A stretch of 64,000 nt of DNA from JASEJA01 sp038872535 (GCA_038872535.1 JAVZJY010000001.1:44468-108467), one strand, 5' to 3'; counted from the stretch's first letter, positions 1-8,522 are shown. Made by a program: numbers and translations. The notes: a model not told the origin generated them from the sequence alone.

Positions 1-742
1 CTCGTGTCCAGATTGTGAGCCTTCCAGGATGGGTTCCAGGGGCGAGTATTTCAGCGTTTAAATTGTTAACAGTAACAACGTCCAATCCGGGGATGTTTCG
101 TGCAGCTTCTATTATTCCCTTGTTTTCATTCACAACTATAAGCGGACCCACAGCCTGTTTTATTTTTCTTCCTCTACGTTTACCTTTTCCAGCACGGATG
201 TTTCTACTTTCTTTAACTCTGTAAATGTCTGAAAACACACCCAATTGTACGAGGGCTTCTTCAACATCTTTCGTTCTCTTCAGCTCCTCAAGGTTATCTG
301 TAACTATTAGAGGGATTTGTGGAACATCTTCGATTGCATGGTTCCGAGAGGCTACCACTTCTCTACGGGCTGTGGCAGCTATCGCTGAAAGTAACGCAAG
401 CCTTTTTTCCTTCTTTGGGATTCGTTTAACGATTTTTTTATTTGAGGTTGGTGGATGCGCTGCCCTTCCGCCCACTGTTCCCGGAGCGAAGGCGCCCCTA
501 CCCGCTGGTCCCTTAGTTCGAGGTATTCTCGCTATGCCTAAATCTACGCCTCTGGATTCTGCCGATGTTCTTTTTCCAGCCATCGGATCTCTGCCTTGAG
601 GTTGGATTCTGCTTGATTGTATTGCCAATACGGCTCTTTTTATGACATCAGGTCTTAATGGAGTTTCAAAGACTGATGGAAGTTTTATTTTTCCAACAGG
701 CTTTCCTTGAAGATTGAAGATATTCACCGTCTTTTTAGCCAT
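1..742 (-). CDS. rpl4: Large ribosomal subunit protein uL4 (L4p/L1e), 3' end cut by the window edge
   Basis: About 247 residues are visible, starting at ATG 742 with MAKKTVNIFNLQGKPVGK and running off the left edge. L4 is a 23S rRNA-binding protein whose extended loop lines the peptide exit tunnel. The Gly/Arg-rich loop is seen around residues 70-95 (RGVDLGIARIPRTKGPAGRG, then APGTVGGRAAHPP), followed by the globular domain (LLSAIAATARREVV). The gene begins 14 nt after the L3 stop, matching the conserved archaeal L3-L4 operon order. Expected length is about 260-280 residues, so only the C-terminus is missing. Confidence 0.95.
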   Translation of the reverse strand, partial: MAKKTVNIFNLQGKPVGKIKLPSVFETPLRPDVIKRAVLAIQSSRIQPQGRDPMAGKRTSAESRGVDLGIARIPRTKGPAGRGAFAPGTVGGRAAHPPTSNKKIVKRIPKKEKRLALLSAIAATARREVVASRNHAIEDVPQIPLIVTDNLEELKRTKDVEEALVQLGVFSDIYRVKESRNIRAGKGKRRGRKIKQAVGPLIVVNENKGIIEAARNIPGLDVVTVNNLNAEILAPGTHPGRLTIWTR

Positions 743-756
743 TTTGCGCCCACCGT

Positions 757-1770
757 CTACTTTCCTTGCGGAGACTCAAGGGATATATGGGTGATTTGTG
801 GCAACTCCTCAGCGGCTTGTTTTGGCGGACGAGCCGGATAGCGCAATTTTATTGCACGTTTCTCTGGTCCCGGCACGCTCCCATCAAGCAAAATGTAAGG
901 TCCACGAACTATTCCATATCTTATGAAACCGCCTTTAGGCGTTACTTCTTTTCCGTCCTTTCCAATTTTGAGAATGCGCTTGTTGTATTCTGTTCTTTGG
1001 TGAAAACCCATTTGCCCAGCACGTGGAACGCTATACATTACATGGTGGGGGTTCCATGGACCCAATGTTGCTATGCCCCTTTTTGTCTTTCTTCCCTTAT
1101 GCTGCAGAACTGTTACACCCCAACGTTTTACTGGTCCTTGAAAACCTTTTCCGGTCGAAACGGCGATAACGTCTACATATTGACCTTCTTTAAAAATTTC
1201 AGCGGAGTTCACAGTTTTTCCTAAAAGGTTTTTTGCATATTCAAACTGTTGTTGGATTGTCCCTCCGCCTATTTCAATTTCTGCAACGTCTGGTTTTTTC
1301 TTTGGCACGCCAGTTTGTTTCGGTTGAGTTATGGCTATAACGCGGATTTTTGTCGCCTTTTCCAAGTTTCCTTCAATTTTTTTGAGGCTTTCTTCTGTAT
1401 TGAAGTTCTCTGGAAGGGTGAAAACGCGTTCAAGTTCTTCTGGAGGGTCTTTCATCCATGCTTCTGTAATGGTTTGCAAACCATAGGTGTTTTTTGTGTA
1501 GGCTCTAACAGCGCATACAAGTATGGGCGGCGTTTCTATAATGGTTGCTGGGCGCATTACTTCTTTGCCATAGTTTGGTGAACGTTTTCTATCCTCTATT
1601 GCAAACACATAACTCATACCAGCCTTATAACCCACAAAACCCAAAAGCCTAGGCGTTTCAGCCTCAATTTTTGGCCAATACCGAATTCTAGCCAACAATC
1701 TTTTAGCACGTTTCCTAGGCAAATAAGCAAGTGAACCATGTTTTGGCGCATGCGTTTTTCTATGACCCAT
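757..1770 (-). CDS. rpl3: Large ribosomal subunit protein uL3 (L3p)
   Basis: A 337-residue protein of the usual archaeal L3 length, starting MGHRKTHAPKHGSLAYLPRK, with the conserved segment VSTGKGFQGPVKRWGV near residue 205 and HPGSL-type basic tracts. L3 is an early-assembly 50S protein that reaches towards the peptidyl-transferase centre. On the minus strand a TATA-like GTTTATAAC (about 1811-1820) lies roughly 45-50 nt before ATG 1770, so the L3-L4 operon probably starts here with a short leader. The divergent neighbour is pyrE. Confidence 0.97.
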   Translation of the reverse strand: MGHRKTHAPKHGSLAYLPRKRAKRLLARIRYWPKIEAETPRLLGFVGYKAGMSYVFAIEDRKRSPNYGKEVMRPATIIETPPILVCAVRAYTKNTYGLQTITEAWMKDPPEELERVFTLPENFNTEESLKKIEGNLEKATKIRVIAITQPKQTGVPKKKPDVAEIEIGGGTIQQQFEYAKNLLGKTVNSAEIFKEGQYVDVIAVSTGKGFQGPVKRWGVTVLQHKGRKTKRGIATLGPWNPHHVMYSVPRAGQMGFHQRTEYNKRILKIGKDGKEVTPKGGFIRYGIVRGPYILLDGSVPGPEKRAIKLRYPARPPKQAAEELPQITHISLESPQGK

Positions 1771-1945
1771 CGTTTCTCGCTTCGCGTCTTTTAGGAATGA
1801 GAATAAAGAGTTATAAACGTTACCGTTAGACGCTTAAAGACGAATACAAATTTGGGAGCAAATTTATCCATTATTGATAGGTCCCTCTAGATTTTCCTCT
1901 AGTAAATGTTATAAAGTGAACGATAGAATCTTTTAGGGGTTTAGC

Positions 1946-2569
1946 GTGTCAGATGTCATGTCTAAAGTTGCTTACGCTCTTTACAAGTCTGGATGTTTAA
2001 AATTTGGCACTTTCAAGATTAAATCTGGAGCCTTAAGCCCCTACTATATAGACCTTGCCTCCTTACTTTCCTCGCCCAAAGACCTATCCACCATTGTCGA
2101 TATAGCAACAGAAAAAATTCAAGACGTTATGAAAACCGAAAAAATAGACAAGTTAGCCTCCATCGAGTTAAAAGGTGCTCTCATACTGCCAAGCATAGCA
2201 TGCAAAGTAAATCTGCCATGCACCATAGTCAGAAAAGAAGATAAGACTTACGGGGTTACTGGAAGAATTGCGGGAGCCGATGTTGCCAAGGGCGAAAACA
2301 TACTATTTTTTGATGATGTTGTCACCGAAGGATTGTCCAAGCTTGAGGGAATAAAAGTCTTGGAAATGTTAGGAGCACATGTTAAAAACTTGATGGTTGT
2401 TGTGGACCGAGAAGAAGGCGGCAAAGAAAACCTTGAAAAATTAGGATATAAAGTGCATGCCCTTGCAAAAGTTTCCGAACTTGTTGACCTCCTCTTCCAA
2501 ACAGAACAAATCTCAAAAGAACAAAGAGATGCCGTCATTAACTATGTTAAAAAGGATAAAATGTTTTAG
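1946..2569 (+). CDS. pyrE: Orotate phosphoribosyltransferase
   Basis: A 207-residue type I phosphoribosyltransferase that transfers the PRPP ribose phosphate to orotate in UMP synthesis. The family-typical KFGTFKIKSGALSPYYIDL is at about residues 20-38. The PRPP loop reads FFDDVVTEGLSK near residue 116, with TEG where most OPRTs have TTG; related variants exist, so activity is still likely. GTG 1946 is taken as the start because AGGGG lies just upstream (1933-1937) and a TATA-like TTATAAA (1909-1915) lies 31 nt before; ATG 1958 is the alternative. No other pyr gene is adjacent. Confidence 0.87.
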   Translation: MSDVMSKVAYALYKSGCLKFGTFKIKSGALSPYYIDLASLLSSPKDLSTIVDIATEKIQDVMKTEKIDKLASIELKGALILPSIACKVNLPCTIVRKEDKTYGVTGRIAGADVAKGENILFFDDVVTEGLSKLEGIKVLEMLGAHVKNLMVVVDREEGGKENLEKLGYKVHALAKVSELVDLLFQTEQISKEQRDAVINYVKKDKMF

Positions 2570-2594
2570 CGGCTGAGATTACGAGTGGGCAGAA

Positions 2595-3143
2595 TTAAAC
2601 CTTTGCAATTATTGCGTTTAGTATTTTTTGAGCACATTCTTCTGGCTTAAATTTAGTCGTATCAACTGTTATTTCTGGATTTAGTGGCGGTTCATAAGGT
2701 TGTCCAAAACCAGGAACAGTTGGCGCTTTTCCTTGGAGGGCTTTGGCGTAAATTTGTTTTGGTGCATGGTAAGTTGTTCCTCTTTTGGCTTCACGTTCCA
2801 TACAAACCTCTAAAGGACATTCCAAATAAGCTTCGATAAAACGTGATATTTGTTTTCTGGCATTTTCTCGGTAACGTCTCAAGTTGCCAGTAGCATCGAT
2901 CACAACGTTTACGCCATTTTGTGTTAAAAGTTTGGCAATATAGACAAGAGTGGAATAAACTATGTCGCGTTCTTCCAATGTGTAGGTTGGGTTGGGAGTT
3001 AAAACCTTACGCAAGGCATCCGAAGCCAAAAGTTGAGCATGTATGTTTTTCTCTTTAAGAAGTTTAAGCAAGGCTTCAGAGACAACAGACTTTCCGCTGC
3101 CAGGCAAACCAGTAATCCAAACGCACCAACCCTCTTTAACCAT
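2595..3143 (-). CDS. APS-kinase-family P-loop kinase, substrate uncertain
   Basis: A 182-residue P-loop kinase resembling adenylylsulfate kinase (CysC), which makes PAPS from APS and ATP. Walker A is GLPGSGKS near residues 13-20, and the C-terminal half has the family look (VIDATGNLRRYRENAR, LECPLEVCMEREAKR). The DGDN-R signature of true APS kinases is replaced by LASDALRKVLTPNPTYT, and no ATP sulfurylase or sulfate gene is nearby, so a different substrate is possible. It is the last gene of a three-gene minus-strand set (39-residue peptide, DUF123, kinase), 23 nt after the DUF123 stop. Confidence 0.7.
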   Translation of the reverse strand: MVKEGWCVWITGLPGSGKSVVSEALLKLLKEKNIHAQLLASDALRKVLTPNPTYTLEERDIVYSTLVYIAKLLTQNGVNVVIDATGNLRRYRENARKQISRFIEAYLECPLEVCMEREAKRGTTYHAPKQIYAKALQGKAPTVPGFGQPYEPPLNPEITVDTTKFKPEECAQKILNAIIAKV

Positions 3144-3166
3144 GAAGCTCCCTCCTATAGAACGGA

Positions 3167-3565
3167 TTATAGTTGCAGTTCATGCATAAATCCTCTCAAA
3201 AATTGATAATTTTCTACCTTAAACAGGTGGCTTATGCATCTACAATCCGAAGAACCAAAACCTCGCATGGGAACGCCCTTCTCACTTATAATATTCGCCA
3301 CTCTACACTCATCAAAAGGCTCTTGCACTGTAAAAACCTTCAAAACATTTACACTCTCATCACCAAGCAAATAATCTATATGCCAAAATTTTCGCTTATT
3401 CTTTTTAAGATGACGTTCAACCCTTTTCCTCAAGCATTTTTTGGCTGAACCTATATAGACGTAGATTCCTTTTTCAAAATTTAAATTTCCCAAGGCGCCC
3501 ACATTAACGTTAATGTTTTTGCCAACATTGATGACTAAAACATACGCGTCGTTCACTATGCTCAT
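3167..3565 (-). CDS. DUF123 / GIY-YIG-like domain protein
   Basis: A 132-residue protein with the DUF123 pattern: GIYVYIGSA near residues 33-41, CLRKRVERHLKKNKRKFWHIDYLL, then conserved cysteines in GSSDCRCISHLF. DUF123 is related to GIY-YIG nucleases and is often fused to or near endonuclease III in archaea, suggesting a role in nucleic acid repair or processing; no activity is established. It begins 4 nt after the stop of the 39-residue peptide gene, so the two are probably translated from one message. Confidence 0.8.
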   Translation of the reverse strand: MSIVNDAYVLVINVGKNINVNVGALGNLNFEKGIYVYIGSAKKCLRKRVERHLKKNKRKFWHIDYLLGDESVNVLKVFTVQEPFDECRVANIISEKGVPMRGFGSSDCRCISHLFKVENYQFLRGFMHELQL

Positions 3566-3569
3566 CCAT

Positions 3570-3689
3570 TTAAGAATTATTAGGAGTATACCATTTCAAA
3601 ATTTCAGCAATAGCCTCCTCAGAATATCCCATCTCTTTAAGCTGCCTCTTCAAATCCTCAACGAGTTCATCATCCAAATTAGCCGCCAC
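3570..3689 (-). CDS. 39-residue UBA-like helical peptide
   Basis: A short open frame from GTG 3689 to TAA 3570. It encodes an acidic helical peptide, MAANLDDELVEDLKRQLKEM followed by GYSEEAIAEILKWYTPNNS. The MGYSEEAIAEIL core resembles the helix-turn-helix of UBA/CUE-type three-helix domains (MGF/Y...A..AL), but one helix is short. A TATA-like ATAAATA lies about 28 nt upstream of the GTG, fitting leaderless translation, and the stop is 4 nt before the DUF123 gene. Both points support a real gene. A TTG six codons-equivalent upstream could also start it. Function unknown. Confidence 0.55.
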   Translation of the reverse strand: MAANLDDELVEDLKRQLKEMGYSEEAIAEILKWYTPNNS

Positions 3690-3712
3690 AAACAGCAAAA
3701 TTCAATCCAAAA

Positions 3713-3721
3713 CTATTTATC
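3713..3721. promoter_or_regulatory. Shared, near-symmetric TATA box between divergent genes
   Basis: CTATTTATC read on plus, or ATAAATAG read on minus. Its centre (about 3717) is 27-28 nt from both the DUF3795 ATG (3744, plus) and the small-peptide GTG (3689, minus). That is the expected TATA-to-start distance for leaderless archaeal transcripts in both directions. Inference from position and composition only. Confidence 0.5.
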
Positions 3722-3743
3722 CTTTACCCTCAACGTTTAAGCC

Positions 3744-4214
3744 ATGCCAAACCAAAAAACACTACACTATGTAACCTACTGCGGTTTATACTGCAAACTA
3801 TGCGCACAACAAAGCCGCATACCAAAACAAGCATCCCAGCTAGAACAAAGCCTCCACGAAGAAGGGTTTGACGACTTTTATCAATACGTGCCAGAAATGA
3901 AAGAAACCTTTCCGCAGTTCTGGCAATTTCTACAAAAACTCGCAACATTCAACTGCAACTGCAGAGTGGGCAAAGGCGGACCCCCAGACTGCAAAATCCG
4001 CAACTGCGCCAAAGAAAAAGGGATAGAAGTTTGTCCACAATGCAGAGAATACCCATGCACACTTATACAATCATTGGCAGAACATTATCCAACCCTAATT
4101 CAAGATGGAAAACGCTTGCAAAAAATCGGCATAGAAGAATGGGTTAAAGAACAAGAAGAAAGGGCTAAACGTGGAGTAGTGTACGCAGACATACGCTACA
4201 GAACCGAAAACTAA
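3744..4214 (+). CDS. DUF3795 family cysteine-rich protein
   Basis: A 156-residue protein with the DUF3795 cysteine pattern: TYCGLYCKLCAQQ near residues 9-21, CNCRVGKGGPPDCKIRNCAKEKG near 75-95, then CPQCREYPC. The family is common in archaea and anaerobes; the cysteines probably bind metal, and the function is not known. It appears leaderless, with the TATA element at 3713. Its stop overlaps the convergent APH-like gene by 4 nt. A second DUF3795 protein lies at 53327. Confidence 0.8.
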   Translation: MPNQKTLHYVTYCGLYCKLCAQQSRIPKQASQLEQSLHEEGFDDFYQYVPEMKETFPQFWQFLQKLATFNCNCRVGKGGPPDCKIRNCAKEKGIEVCPQCREYPCTLIQSLAEHYPTLIQDGKRLQKIGIEEWVKEQEERAKRGVVYADIRYRTEN

Positions 4215-5374
4215 ACTTCAGCAATATAGGAATTTACACGTTTTAAATCGAATCTTTCAAACTGCAAAACGTTCCTCACAAAGTTCAGAAGTTTTATGCG
4301 AACATCCCTGTTTAAGTTGGGATACCATATTGGCGAGGCAACGACCAACCCGCGCCATGCATAGAAGGGTTGAACAACCTCAAGAATTTCCAAATCATCT
4401 GTCTTCTCTAAATAATTTTTCCAGAACAGATGGAACAAATGCTCGAAAACTCCAGCTAACTCGCCATATTTTTGCAGAGAGTAAAAGATGTAATTGATTG
4501 TCATGGCAGTGACATCATCTGCAGGTTCTCCCCACTCGCCCCTGCTGCGGTCCAAAACCGTAAAGTCTGCGCCTTCACGAAACATGACGTTCCAAGGATG
4601 AAAATCCCCATGCACTTGACTGAGTCTATGGGCTTTACGTTTAAGTCTCCAACGCCAAACGATACAGTCCCTTTCAATATCGATCAGATCTGACTCGTTA
4701 ACAAAATCAAGTTCGTGTGGATAACTATCCAATAAACCCATAATGCATTCGCCGTGCCCAACAAGTTCACGGGCACGCCTAACATAAAGCCATGGAGCAT
4801 CTCGCTTAACCTTATGAATTTCAACAAGATAATCTGACAAGGCTAAACAGCGCTTCTCATCCAATTCATTTAACTGTCCGTTTTCTTTGAGAATGTCCAA
4901 ATCAAAATGGTATAGTTTACCATCCACAAGTTCAGTTAAAATAAAAAATTCACCACAATCACCCAAAGACTTCAAACCATCGCCCTTTACAGTAAAAGCA
5001 CCAACATCTAACGAACGCACATGACGAGGCAACTTATTAAATGCTGAATGCTGCCAAAGCAAGACTTGAGCCCTATCAGAAACATAATCATGCCCAAACC
5101 CTTCAGAACGCATTGTCTCTAAAACAACCCGTTTAGTTACACCATTAACCATAAACTCAATAACGTATGGAACACCATAACCAAAACCCTTCAAATCCCT
5201 TGAAACCTCAGACTTTTCAGCTCCAAGCCTCCAAACTCCACAAATTTTAACATTAGCATCATACAAAGAAGATAGATACTCACGAAGAACATTTTCAGAA
5301 ACTCTTAGTTGTTTGTTACTTCTTTTTGTCACCATCCGCCTTTCACCCACATCATAGCATCTCGCCACAAACAC
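4211..5374 (-). CDS. Aminoglycoside-phosphotransferase-like (APH/choline kinase fold) kinase
   Basis: A 387-residue protein with the APH-fold catalytic loop VHGDFHPWNVMF near residues 258-269 and a metal-binding loop FTVLDRSRGEWGEPADDVTAM about 15 residues later; the usual second motif Asp is the D of VLDRS. Such kinases phosphorylate small molecules; the substrate cannot be told and drug resistance should not be assumed. GTG 5374 lies about 30 nt below a minus-strand TATA (5401-5410), fitting a leaderless start; ATG 5335 (MVTKRSNKQ) is the alternative. It is convergent with the DUF3795 gene. Confidence 0.75.
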   Translation of the reverse strand: MFVARCYDVGERRMVTKRSNKQLRVSENVLREYLSSLYDANVKICGVWRLGAEKSEVSRDLKGFGYGVPYVIEFMVNGVTKRVVLETMRSEGFGHDYVSDRAQVLLWQHSAFNKLPRHVRSLDVGAFTVKGDGLKSLGDCGEFFILTELVDGKLYHFDLDILKENGQLNELDEKRCLALSDYLVEIHKVKRDAPWLYVRRARELVGHGECIMGLLDSYPHELDFVNESDLIDIERDCIVWRWRLKRKAHRLSQVHGDFHPWNVMFREGADFTVLDRSRGEWGEPADDVTAMTINYIFYSLQKYGELAGVFEHLFHLFWKNYLEKTDDLEILEVVQPFYAWRGLVVASPIWYPNLNRDVRIKLLNFVRNVLQFERFDLKRVNSYIAEV

Positions 5375-5396
5375 AGGGTTAAGGTGAAAGCTGTAC

Positions 5397-5412
5397 TTAA
5401 ATATATAAATAA
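5397..5412. promoter_or_regulatory. AT-rich TATA element between the divergent APH-like kinase and deaminase genes
   Basis: TTAAATATATAAATAA is the only TATA-like stretch in the 68-nt gap. On minus it sits about 28-30 nt before GTG 5374. On plus it sits about 39 nt before ATG 5443. It probably serves both genes. Confidence 0.5.
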
Positions 5413-5442
5413 ATTACACCTTTGACTTCCAGTAAAGGCTTC

Positions 5443-6810
5443 ATGGCGATTGAAATGAACATACTTATCCACAGCGGAACAATTTTAACAATGCACAATG
5501 GAAAAGTTCTTCGCCAAGGCGCCATTGCAATAGAAGAAGAGACAATAGTTGAAGTTGGAAAAACCCAAGAACTAAAAAGAAAGTATAAAAGAGGCTACGA
5601 AAAGATAGATGCAAAAGGCAAGATTGTCCTGCCAGGTTTCATCAACACTCACCAGCATGCCGCCATGAGTTTACTGCGAGGGTACGCTGATGATTTACCA
5701 CTCCAAGAATGGTTGGAAAAATGGATATGGCCCATAGAAAAACACATGACACCCCACGACATTTATGTTGGAGCCCTACTAACAGCAATAGAATCCATAA
5801 TGGGCGGAACAACAACAGTAAACACAATGTACCATTACGCACCGGAAGAAAACGAAGCAAAAGCCTTCGCAGACGCAGGCTTAAGGGGAGTAATCGGTCA
5901 TGTTTGCTTTTCATGGAGGAAGGAAGAGGATAAAAAAGCATTATTGGATTTGGCCAAAAATTGGCACACAAAAGAAAAAGGGCTAATTCGTGTCAGTGTG
6001 GACCCTCATGCACCATACACAGTTGACCCAGAATTTATGAAAGAACTAAAAACCATAAGAGAGGAATTAACAGAAAAGTTTGGCTTAGAAAATGCGCCAA
6101 TAATCTGGCATACACATGTTGCTGAAACAAATGATGAAGAAGAAAAAATCCGAAAAGCCTTCAACGTCAAAATTAAAAAGGGAGTTATGGCATACTTAGA
6201 TTCATTAGGAGTTTTAAATGATAAGGTAGTTGCAGCTCACTGTGTAGCTTTAAGGGATGAAGATGTTAAAATCATGAAAAGAAGAGATGTTAAAGTTTCA
6301 CATAATCCCATATCAAATCTTAAACTTGCTTCCGGCGTAAGCCCCATCCCAAAAATTCTGAAAGAAAATATAACAGTTTCCTTAGGCACTGATAGCCCAT
6401 GCTCAAACAACACGGCAGACATGTTTGAAACAATGAAGACAACAGCCATTCTACATAAAGGGGTAAACAAAAACCCCACGCTGTTGCCTGCGGAAAAAAT
6501 TTTGGAGATGGCAACTATAAAAGGGGCAAAAGCATTATCTTGGGATAACGAAATAGGCTCAATAGTCGCAGGCAAAAGGGCAGATTTAATAATCATAAAC
6601 ATGAATAAACCGCATCTTTGCCCACTGTACAATGAGGCAAGCCACTTGGTTTACGCTGCAAAGCCATCCGATGTTGAAACTGTAATAGTAAATGGCAAAT
6701 TAATCATGGAAAATAGAACGCTTAACACATTAAATGTTGAAAAAGTCATGGCGCTCGCCGAAAAAGCAAAAGAAAACCTTCTTAGAAAATTAAGCGCCAA
6801 CATTAAATAG
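5443..6810 (+). CDS. dadD: Amidohydrolase: 5'-deoxyadenosine / S-adenosylhomocysteine / MTA deaminase
   Basis: A metal-dependent deaminase of the MtaD/DadD family, about 455 residues. Metal ligands are visible: GFINTHQHAA near residue 66, WHTHVAET near 222, VVAAHC near 262 and SLGTDSPCSNN near 312. Family members deaminate SAH, MTA or 5'-deoxyadenosine to the inosine form. It lies 34 nt before the SAH hydrolase gene. In Methanocaldococcus the homologous pair is known to work as SAH deaminase then S-inosylhomocysteine hydrolase. ATG 5443 is chosen; TTG 5422 would be longer, and ATG 5455 (MNILIHSGTIL) is also plausible. Confidence 0.87.
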   Translation: MAIEMNILIHSGTILTMHNGKVLRQGAIAIEEETIVEVGKTQELKRKYKRGYEKIDAKGKIVLPGFINTHQHAAMSLLRGYADDLPLQEWLEKWIWPIEKHMTPHDIYVGALLTAIESIMGGTTTVNTMYHYAPEENEAKAFADAGLRGVIGHVCFSWRKEEDKKALLDLAKNWHTKEKGLIRVSVDPHAPYTVDPEFMKELKTIREELTEKFGLENAPIIWHTHVAETNDEEEKIRKAFNVKIKKGVMAYLDSLGVLNDKVVAAHCVALRDEDVKIMKRRDVKVSHNPISNLKLASGVSPIPKILKENITVSLGTDSPCSNNTADMFETMKTTAILHKGVNKNPTLLPAEKILEMATIKGAKALSWDNEIGSIVAGKRADLIIINMNKPHLCPLYNEASHLVYAAKPSDVETVIVNGKLIMENRTLNTLNVEKVMALAEKAKENLLRKLSANIK

Positions 6811-6844
6811 TTAGTTTAGATGAGCATAAGAGGAAGGAATAAAA

Positions 6845-8101
6845 ATGAAAGACTTCAAAGTCAAAGACATAACTCTCGCTTCAAAAGGTTATCTACAAAT
6901 AGAATGGGCTTCAAAACACATGCCAGTCCTAAACCAGATAAAAGAAAGATTCCAAAAAGAAAAACCCCTAAAAAACTTGACGTTGGGCGCATGCCTCCAT
7001 GTAACAAAAGAAACAGCCGTCCTCGTCGAGACTTTTCTTGCTGGAGGAGCAAAAGTTGCATTATGCGGTTCTAACCCACTTTCTACACAAGATGATGTTG
7101 CAGCTGCTCTTGCAGAAAAAGGCGTAAACGTTTTCGCATGGAGAGCACAAAAAACAGATGAGTATTACTGGTGTATTGAAAGAGTGGTAGACTGCAAGCC
7201 GGTAATAACGCTTGATGATGGAGCAGACCTTGTAGGAACAATACACAACAAAAGAACCGAAGCATTAAGCAACATTAAAGGAGGCACAGAAGAAACCACA
7301 ACAGGCGTCTTACGACTAAGAGCCATGGAAAAAACAGGCGCACTAAAATATGCAATAATAGCCGTAAACGACGCTTACACAAAATACTTGTTTGACAACA
7401 GATACGGAACAGGACAAAGCACAATAGACGGAATCTTAAGGGCAACAAACATTCTTTTAGCAGGCAAAAACTTTGTCGTCTGCGGTTATGGATGGTGCGG
7501 AAGAGGAATAGCCATGAGAGCGCAAGGAATGGGCGCCAACGTAATAATCACAGAAGCGAATCCGTTAAGGGCTCTTGAAGCAGCAATGAATGGTTTTCGC
7601 ATAATGCCAACCGCCGAGGCAGCAAAGATAGGCGACATATTCGTAACAGCAACAGGCGACATAAACGTCATAAGAAAAGAACACATGCAAAAAATGAAAG
7701 ACGGCGCAATACTAGCAAACAGCGGCCACTTCAACGTCGAAATAAACATAAAGGACCTAGAAGAGCTAGCGGCTTCAAAACGAACAATAAGGGCAAACCT
7801 TGAAGAGTACACATTAAAAGATGGAAGAAAACTGTACCTTTTGGCGGAAGGAAGACTCGTGAATCTTGCATCAGCTGAAGGACATCCATCAGAGGTTATG
7901 GACATGTCCTTTGCAAACCAAGCCCTTTGCGTTGAATATTTAGCCAAAAAAGAAAAGATGGCGCCAAAAGTTTACCAAGTCCCAAAAAAAGTAGATGAAA
8001 CCGTGGCAAAACTAAAGCTTAACGCAATGAAAATAAAAATAGACAAACTAACCACTGAACAGAAGAAGTACTTAGCGACATGGGAAATGGGAACAATATA
8101 A
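6845..8101 (+). CDS. ahcY: Adenosylhomocysteinase (or S-inosylhomocysteine hydrolase)
   Basis: A 418-residue NAD-dependent hydrolase of the short archaeal type. It splits SAH, or its deaminated form, to homocysteine plus nucleoside. Seen are the substrate region GACLHVTKETAVLVETFLAGGA near residues 48-69, GTEETTTGVLRLRAM near 146, the NAD Rossmann motif VCGYGWCGRGIAMRAQGMGA near 212, and the C-terminal Lys/Tyr tail. AGAGGAAGG lies about 8-15 nt upstream of ATG 6845. It forms an operon with the upstream deaminase and recycles the product of methylation reactions. Confidence 0.93.
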   Translation: MKDFKVKDITLASKGYLQIEWASKHMPVLNQIKERFQKEKPLKNLTLGACLHVTKETAVLVETFLAGGAKVALCGSNPLSTQDDVAAALAEKGVNVFAWRAQKTDEYYWCIERVVDCKPVITLDDGADLVGTIHNKRTEALSNIKGGTEETTTGVLRLRAMEKTGALKYAIIAVNDAYTKYLFDNRYGTGQSTIDGILRATNILLAGKNFVVCGYGWCGRGIAMRAQGMGANVIITEANPLRALEAAMNGFRIMPTAEAAKIGDIFVTATGDINVIRKEHMQKMKDGAILANSGHFNVEINIKDLEELAASKRTIRANLEEYTLKDGRKLYLLAEGRLVNLASAEGHPSEVMDMSFANQALCVEYLAKKEKMAPKVYQVPKKVDETVAKLKLNAMKIKIDKLTTEQKKYLATWEMGTI

Positions 8102-8177
8102 AATTGAAACCGAAAGCCATGGTAAACTTTTTAAAGCTTAAACGAATAAACATGGGTTACATAGGGTGATGTAATAA

Positions 8178-8522
8178 ATGGTTAGTAAAGATCAAGCAAT
8201 TGGCGGAATAATATTTGTAGTATGTTTAATAGTAGGTATACTTTATACTGTTGGGTTGTTCTACTTTGGAGACCCACTTGGTCGCTGGGCAATAGAGTTT
8301 TGGCTTATTGCAATTCCAGTGTTTCTCGCATTCATTGCCATAATGGGTATAGGCGCATGGATAGGTTGGACAATGGCAACGACACCCCCACCAAAACCAA
8401 TTGAAGAGATAACAAGCGAGGTTGAAGAGAAAAAAGAAGAGCAGAAGGCTGAAGAGAAAGCAGTAGAAGAAACCACGGAAACCGAAGAAGAGAAAAAGCC
8501 TGAAAGGAAAAAGAAAAGCTAA
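8178..8522 (+). CDS. Small two-TM membrane protein with charged tail
   Basis: 114 residues: two hydrophobic helices (about residues 10-30 and 41-65, IGGIIFVVCLIVGILY and FWLIAIPVFLAFIAIMGIG), then a Pro-rich turn and a cytoplasmic Glu/Lys-rich low-complexity tail from about residue 73 to the end. A GGTGAT ribosome site (8167-8172) precedes ATG 8178, and a TATA-like TTTTTAAAG is near 8128. No family recognised; the arrangement suggests a membrane-bound adaptor or scaffold, which is inference only. Confidence 0.7.
   Translation: MVSKDQAIGGIIFVVCLIVGILYTVGLFYFGDPLGRWAIEFWLIAIPVFLAFIAIMGIGAWIGWTMATTPPPKPIEEITSEVEEKKEEQKAEEKAVEETTETEEEKKPERKKKS

Noticed and set aside
766..1581. Plus-strand frames antisense to L3
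   Set aside because: They lie wholly inside a certain L3 gene and have biased, non-domain-like sequence.
4211..5374. Antibiotic resistance by the APH-like kinase
   Set aside because: The APH fold covers many metabolite kinases, and nothing in the sequence or context points to aminoglycosides.
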